Shown here: in pieces, positions 6,533-9,688 of the stretch
How positions within the stretch are numbered: position 1 is the stretch's first letter
How the letters are laid out: every line of letters starts with the position of its first letter
NCBI GenBank assembly: GCA_900554635.1
Contig: USHY01000037.1
Span: 1 to 9,688, forward strand
Direction of reading: 5' to 3'
DNA from: an uncultured Clostridium sp.
GTDB taxonomy: Bacteria > Bacillota > Clostridia > TANB77 > CAG-508
DNA length: 9,688 nucleotides
The notes under the pieces: generated by a model
Seen by the model: the letters and a program-made list of their open reading frames with translations, nothing else
What the model was told of the DNA's origin: nothing
Database searches by the model: none
Program-made: the position numbers and the translations under genes

Positions 6533-7336
6533 TTCATATTTGTTTTGTTTCAACAATAATTCATTTAAATTTTTAAATTCATTAGATTCTATAATATTTT
6601 CTTCTATATATCTATTATTGATCCAATATGTTTTTAAACCATAAGGCTTGTCGAATTTGTATGTTGTTGGCTTACTTGTGATTAATCTATATTTATCATC
6701 AAGTATTTCGATTGCAGCACAATTAGATAATAAAATTCCTGTTAAGTTGTTCTGCCTTAGTTGTTCTTTTGTTATTTCATATCTATCTTTCTCATCTCCA
6801 TGTGGAGTAAAATATGCATTAAACCAATTTAGACACTCAATATCATCTAAATATTGTTTTGATTCTTCTACTGTTAAAGATTCTGAACTACATGCTCTAA
6901 ACCAACAAACTGCACCTGCTGAAATCCCACATATAACTTTTCCAGAATTCCCAGCATCCCATAGAACCTTGTCAAATCCAGTCTTTCTCCATAGGTTTAG
7001 CATTGTTATGGTATCTCCACCACCTTCATAAATAATATCAGCCCATTTAATTTTTTCTTTTACAATTTCTATATTTTGTAGTTCTGTACTTTTTAAATCT
7101 TGACAATTGCATCCGAACTTTTCTCCGTAAATTTTTTTCATTGTTTGATAATATGCCTCTTCAATTTCCATTGATTGAGCTTGAGAATGTGCTATAAAAA
7201 GAAAATTTGGCTTTTGTTTTTCAGTTAATCTAATTATTTCCTTATCGATTGGTTCTGTTTCGTACTCGGTAAAATGACCGTTTTCCAATAGTCTGCCATT
7301 TTCGCCACCACCAATTGCAACAATTTTTTTCATCAT
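6524..7336 (-). CDS. Peptidase S51 family protein (dipeptidase E-like)
   Basis: This looks like a cytoplasmic serine peptidase with the class I glutamine-amidotransferase-like fold. Family members cleave Asp-X dipeptides (PepE) or cyanophycin (cyanophycinase). The protein has 270 residues. Visible features are an N-terminal strand and GGG loop (KKIVAIGGGENG, 3-14), the EGGGDT turn (104-109), the nucleophile elbow GISAGA with Ser139 (137-142), and a later His179 in TPHGD as the probable catalytic histidine, 40 residues on, similar to the spacing in PepE. It is about 40 residues longer than Escherichia coli PepE (229) and close to cyanophycinase in length, so substrate specificity is open. The first ATG at 7336 is preferred because AAGGAG lies eight bases upstream. 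I see no convincing promoter between it and the terminator at 7366-7397; expression may depend on readthrough or on a weak promoter. Confidence 0.88.
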   Translation of the reverse strand: MMKKIVAIGGGENGRLLENGHFTEYETEPIDKEIIRLTEKQKPNFLFIAHSQAQSMEIEEAYYQTMKKIYGEKFGCNCQDLKSTELQNIEIVKEKIKWADIIYEGGGDTITMLNLWRKTGFDKVLWDAGNSGKVICGISAGAVCWFRACSSESLTVEESKQYLDDIECLNWFNAYFTPHGDEKDRYEITKEQLRQNNLTGILLSNCAAIEILDDKYRLITSKPTTYKFDKPYGLKTYWINNRYIEENIIESNEFKNLNELLLKQNKYERD

Positions 7337-7365
7337 AAATAGTTCTCCTTTTATTAATTTGCATA

Positions 7366-7397
7366 AGATTAAAAAAGGGCTGAAAACTCAGCCCTTT
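7366..7397 (-). terminator. Intrinsic terminator after the membrane-anchored protein gene
   Basis: On the minus strand AAAGGGCTGA (7397-7388), loop GTTT, TCAGCCCTTT (7383-7374), followed by more T's (a run of six counting the end of the stem). The stem is 10 bp with a GC-rich core. It lies 20 bases after the stop of the gene at 7418. Confidence 0.9.
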
Positions 7398-7417
7398 GAC
7401 AGGTATAACTATGTATT

Positions 7418-8077
7418 TTAATCTTCTACTAATGTATATTGACTTATATCTGGCTCTACAAATATTGCATCATCAACATTATCAAATTCATATTCTCTTG
7501 TGTTTTCTACATCTCCTAAGATTGTTTTAGCTAGCAAACCTGTTTCTTTATCAATAATAAATTCTTTTTCAGGATCGCTTAATGAACAATTTGGAGATAA
7601 ATAATGTTTTACCTTATAGCATCTTGTGTCATTAAGTTTTACGCTTTTTATTACAGCTACACTACTACATAGAATCATTTGATATAGATTGTCTGTTTCT
7701 AATATGTCTAAAACTTCACTGGCATGTAATGAACCAGTATGATTTATTTTAATTGTTTTAGAATCATTAGTTTCAGTAAAAGTATCTATTCTTTCGCCAG
7801 TATCATATATTGATATTTTCATAATTTCTCCTGCAGTATTTTTTCTCTCTATAAATACTGCTTGCCTTTTTCCTTTTTTGTAATAATCAAGTACACTTAT
7901 ATCTTCTGGTTTCGTTATAGTTGTTTTAACATGAAAATTTTCACTATCAATATATTTTGCAACCCTCTTTCTTAAATCTCTTACAATTAGAAAGTTTCGA
8001 AGTGAATAAATTAAAAATAATAAAATAATAGCAACTAAGATTATGCCTACTATTTTAAACACCTTTTTCTGATTCAT
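7418..8077 (-). CDS. Membrane-anchored extracytoplasmic protein of unknown function
   Basis: The product has 219 residues. A single N-terminal hydrophobic segment (about residues 6-26, after a basic MNQKK) is followed by RNFLIVRDLRKR and a hydrophilic domain, so it is probably anchored with the C-terminal domain outside. The outer domain alternates short strands. Near the end are the phrases EKEFIIDKETGLLAKT and YEF-DNVDDAIFVEPDISQYT, which recall LolA/LppX-type folds seen in many clostridial anchored proteins. That resemblance is an impression, not a domain match. There are three cysteines and no lipobox. The start is ATG 8077: the promoter at 8106-8134 puts transcription start near 8099, and AAGGGGAG lies six bases before this ATG, whereas an in-frame ATG at 8095 would be almost at the transcript end. 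It is monocistronic. Function unknown. Confidence 0.85.
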   Translation of the reverse strand: MNQKKVFKIVGIILVAIILLFLIYSLRNFLIVRDLRKRVAKYIDSENFHVKTTITKPEDISVLDYYKKGKRQAVFIERKNTAGEIMKISIYDTGERIDTFTETNDSKTIKINHTGSLHASEVLDILETDNLYQMILCSSVAVIKSVKLNDTRCYKVKHYLSPNCSLSDPEKEFIIDKETGLLAKTILGDVENTREYEFDNVDDAIFVEPDISQYTLVED

Positions 8078-8105
8078 ATTCATCTCCCCTTTCATCTATA
8101 GTATA

Positions 8106-8134
8106 ATTATACCATTTTGAGTGAAAAAATGCAA
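8106..8134 (-). promoter_or_regulatory. Promoter of the membrane-anchored protein gene
   Basis: On the minus strand TTGCAT (8134-8129), a 17-base spacer and perfect TATAAT (8111-8106). It begins directly after the terminator of the upstream secreted-protein gene. Confidence 0.8.
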
Positions 8135-8135
8135 A

Positions 8136-8168
8136 TATAAAAAAGATGGCACTATTTTGTACCATCTT
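8136..8168 (-). terminator. Intrinsic terminator after the secreted-protein gene
   Basis: On the minus strand AAGATGG (8168-8162) pairs with CCATCTT (8149-8143). The stem is extended across one mismatch by two more pairs, and the T-run TTTTTTAT follows. It lies about 65 bases beyond the stop at 8233. Confidence 0.85.
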
Positions 8169-8207
8169 CTCCCTGAAATATACATCAAAACATTTTACTA
8201 CTTAGTT

Positions 8208-8241
8208 ATTTGTTTTTGGTTTTGATTTGTTTTTAGTTTTG
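8208..8241 (+). repeat. Two tandem copies of a 17-bp repeat across the stop codon of the secreted-protein gene
   Basis: Positions 8208-8224 (ATTTGTTTTTGGTTTTG) are repeated at 8225-8241 with one G/A difference at position 11. The TAA stop of the secreted-protein gene (8235-8233, minus strand) lies in the second copy. Low-complexity composition makes slippage a plausible origin. Confidence 0.7.
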
Positions 8242-8658
8242 GTAAGCTAAAAGCGAATAGGTTGCATAAAGGTCCGTTGCATAGACCTCAATTTTATATG
8301 CTTTTCCATTACAATTATCTGTAATAAGCACATCCCTTTCGCCAGTAGCAAAAGTGTTAGTATAAATTTTTGACCAGTTTCCTAACCAATTTGTCTGATA
8401 TACAACAACTTTCATTGGCCCATCACTATTTTTTAACCAAACCCGTAAATTGGCACCCTGTTCCGGATATACTACTCCAGTAGGAGGGGTTCCTTCGGGC
8501 AGATTAATGATTGTTTGATTTTCAACATAATACAATCCTTTTGAGGTTGCTCTAGCACTTAGGGTCTCAAGTTCTGTAGGAGCCATTGCATTAATGGTTA
8601 CAAAATTCAATGAACAGATAATGCAAAGGCAAAATATCATTGCTAAAAATTTTTTCAA
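8233..8658 (-). CDS. Small secreted protein of unknown function, TTG start
   Basis: The product has 141 residues with a classical signal peptide: basic MKK, a hydrophobic core (FLAMIFCLCIICSLNFV), and probable cleavage after INAMA (around residue 26). The mature part, about 115 residues, is rich in short beta-type segments and aromatic residues (LRVWLKN, MKVVVYQTNWLGNWSKIYTNTF, YKIEVYATDLYATYSLLAY), suggesting a small beta-sandwich. I recognise no domain and see no cell-wall anchor or catalytic motif, so it is probably released or loosely associated. The start is TTG 8658: GAGAGGAG sits eight bases upstream and this start places the signal peptide correctly, while an ATG 17 codons earlier (8709) would add an unrelated extension across the leader hairpin. 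A strong promoter and a 5' hairpin precede it. Confidence 0.85.
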   Translation of the reverse strand: MKKFLAMIFCLCIICSLNFVTINAMAPTELETLSARATSKGLYYVENQTIINLPEGTPPTGVVYPEQGANLRVWLKNSDGPMKVVVYQTNWLGNWSKIYTNTFATGERDVLITDNCNGKAYKIEVYATDLYATYSLLAYQN

Positions 8659-8696
8659 TTCAAATACTCCTCTCAAAAGATGTATATTCAAGGAAA

Positions 8697-8722
8697 TAAT
8701 GCAAGGCAAAAACCTTACATTA
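8697..8722 (-). promoter_or_regulatory. Hairpin at the 5' end of the secreted-protein mRNA
   Basis: On the minus strand TAATGTAAGG (8722-8713) pairs with CCTTGCATTA (8706-8697) over a six-base loop, 10 bp with one G-U pair. The promoter's TATAAT ends at 8729, so the predicted transcription start falls at or within a base or two of the stem. About 40 leader bases separate it from the TTG start. No T-run follows, so it is not a terminator. A 5'-terminal stem of this kind can protect mRNA from decay; that role is inferred. Confidence 0.65.
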
Positions 8723-8728
8723 AAATCA

Positions 8729-8758
8729 ATTATACTATATTTTGTACATAGTTGTCAA
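8729..8758 (-). promoter_or_regulatory. Promoter of the secreted-protein gene
   Basis: On the minus strand a perfect TTGACA (8758-8753), an 18-base spacer and a perfect TATAAT (8734-8729). It is one of the strongest-looking promoters in the window. Confidence 0.88.
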
Positions 8759-8841
8759 CTATTTATTAGTTTTCGATGGTGTAGGTTTGTAGGTTAGTCA
8801 ATCATTTGTCACAAATTATTTAAAATAAATACTTTGAGCAC

Positions 8842-9636
8842 CTATATTGCAAATAACGATTCTTCTTGACTTCTATATTTTTCTATGAATTCCCTGGGAC
8901 TCAACCACTCTAACGGTCTCATTGGAAAATTATTATATTCTTTTCTCCATTCTTTTCCTTGATTTCTTAAATCTTCTAAACTATAAAATACTCTTTTATA
9001 ATAAAATCTTTCTTGGTCTTTTCTATGGCTTCTTTCTACTCTTCCATTTTGTTTTGGTGTATGTGGCTTTATCACTTTATATTCTAACCCTAATTCTTCT
9101 AATGTCTTTTCAAACATCGTTTTTTTATTTTTCAGAAATGCTTGCCAACTTAATCTATTTGTGAATTCAAATCCATTATCTGTTTGTATTGTCTTTATTT
9201 TAAATGGAAAATATTTTACCAACCTTTTTGCAAATTCACTTGATGCATACGTATCATGTGCATTTGTAAACCATTTACTTGGGGTTTTTTCATATATTCC
9301 TATTCTTTGCATTACATGATACAACCCTTGTATTGTTCTTGTATATCCTGCTTGGCGTAATTTTATCCATAATACTACTAATCCTGTCTCTTTATTGTTT
9401 CTTTTGTAATTCTTTATTAATTTTATTTCTTCCTCTGTATGTTGATTTGGATGTGAATGAGGGCGTCTTGATTTATCTTTTAAACTTTCTAATGTTCCGT
9501 CATATCTGCTTCGCCATCTATATATTGTCCTTTTACATTCTCCAAATTTATATGCTGCCCTTGCTGTTCCATATTTTTTTGAAAATTTTACTACTGACTC
9601 TTTATATTTTAATCTATCTGTGATATTATTACTCAT
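8842..9636 (-). CDS. IS481-like transposase with an internal deletion
   Basis: The product has 264 residues. The N-terminal helix-turn-helix (about 11-45, ending IYRWRSRYDGT) is followed by the DKSRRPHSHPNQHTEEE linker and a second winged region (67-118), typical of IS481-family transposases. The integrase core retains the second acidic residue, Asp153 in QTDNGFEF, and the glutamate Glu201 in NGRVERSHRKD. The C-terminal NNFPMRPLEWLSP motif is also present. At about residues 118-123 the sequence jumps from EKTPSK to WFTNAHDTYASS. As I recall the family, about 50 residues should stand here, including the IDVK aspartate and the AIDEYSR motif. The loss is in frame (junction near 9270-9280). The protein therefore lacks the first catalytic aspartate and should be inactive. 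GGAGGTG precedes the ATG at 9636. Confidence 0.88.
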   Translation of the reverse strand: MSNNITDRLKYKESVVKFSKKYGTARAAYKFGECKRTIYRWRSRYDGTLESLKDKSRRPHSHPNQHTEEEIKLIKNYKRNNKETGLVVLWIKLRQAGYTRTIQGLYHVMQRIGIYEKTPSKWFTNAHDTYASSEFAKRLVKYFPFKIKTIQTDNGFEFTNRLSWQAFLKNKKTMFEKTLEELGLEYKVIKPHTPKQNGRVERSHRKDQERFYYKRVFYSLEDLRNQGKEWRKEYNNFPMRPLEWLSPREFIEKYRSQEESLFAI

Positions 9637-9688
9637 AAGAGAGCACCTCCGATATGTTTATTTTTGGTCATTTAAACAATATCATTTT
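8842..9688 (-). mobile_element. IS481-like insertion sequence remnant, ends not defined
   Basis: The element is inferred from its transposase gene. I looked for matching terminal inverted repeats in 8760-8841 and 9637-9688 and found only a weak, unconvincing similarity, so the left boundary is placed at the gene end and the right boundary may lie beyond the window. The left end should fall somewhere in 8760-8841, close to the promoter of the secreted-protein gene. Confidence 0.6.

Noticed and set aside
8922..9623. Two long hydrophobic open frames opposite the transposase gene
   Set aside because: They are dominated by Leu/Ile/Phe/Tyr, as expected from the antisense of a lysine-rich AT-rich gene, and lack start signals.
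8836..9648. Direct repeat GAGCACCT at 8836-8843 and 9641-9648 as the target duplication of the insertion sequence
   Set aside because: The left copy overlaps the transposase stop codon and the right copy overlaps its ribosome binding site, so both lie inside the element. Most likely chance.
8770..9688. Terminal inverted repeats of the insertion sequence (TGTCACAAA-like at the left, TGACCAAAA-like at the right)
   Set aside because: Only about 7 of 11 positions agree and the region is very AT-rich. The right end may lie outside the window.

Overview
This window looks like a chromosomal piece of a low-GC (roughly 30% G+C by eye) Gram-positive bacterium of the Bacillota, most likely a clostridium-like anaerobe. 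The evidence is strong AGGAGG-type ribosome binding sites, near-consensus TTGACA/TATAAT promoters, a T-box riboswitch before an asparagine synthetase of the AsnA type, an NAD-dependent DNA ligase, and a meso-diaminopimelate dehydrogenase. UGA is used as a normal stop and tryptophan is read from TGG, so the code is standard. I cannot name a species.

Left part (1-2076, + strand). The window opens inside the last 21 codons of a small unknown gene, followed by a D-aminoacyl-tRNA deacylase (dtd copy 1). Next come a promoter, a complete T-box leader with an asparagine-type read-out (AAC specifier candidate, UGGC bulge) and asnA. The asnA reading frame is broken by one extra base near 1172. An intrinsic terminator closes asnA, and a tRNA-Thr(GGU) with its own consensus promoter follows.

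Middle part (2081-6471, - strand). One tight operon is transcribed right to left: pgsA, ligA, a 77-codon unknown gene, ddh, and dtd copy 2. It combines phospholipid synthesis, DNA ligation, meso-DAP supply and D-aminoacyl-tRNA proofreading. The unknown small gene and dtd are paralogues of the pair at the left edge, so the window holds two copies of a small-gene/dtd unit in opposite orientation, with the asnA/tRNA segment between them. In the second copy ddh lies between the two genes.

Right part (6501-9688, - strand). A peptidase S51 family protein, a membrane-anchored extracytoplasmic protein of unknown function and a small secreted protein each have their own terminator, and the last two have clear promoters. 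The secreted-protein mRNA is predicted to start with a 10-bp hairpin. The window ends in an IS481-like transposase gene that appears to have lost about 50 internal residues, including the first catalytic aspartate.

I saw no CRISPR array, phage module or recognisable defence system. The points most worth a second look are the paired small-gene/dtd units, the frameshifted but riboswitch-controlled asnA, and the internally deleted transposase.
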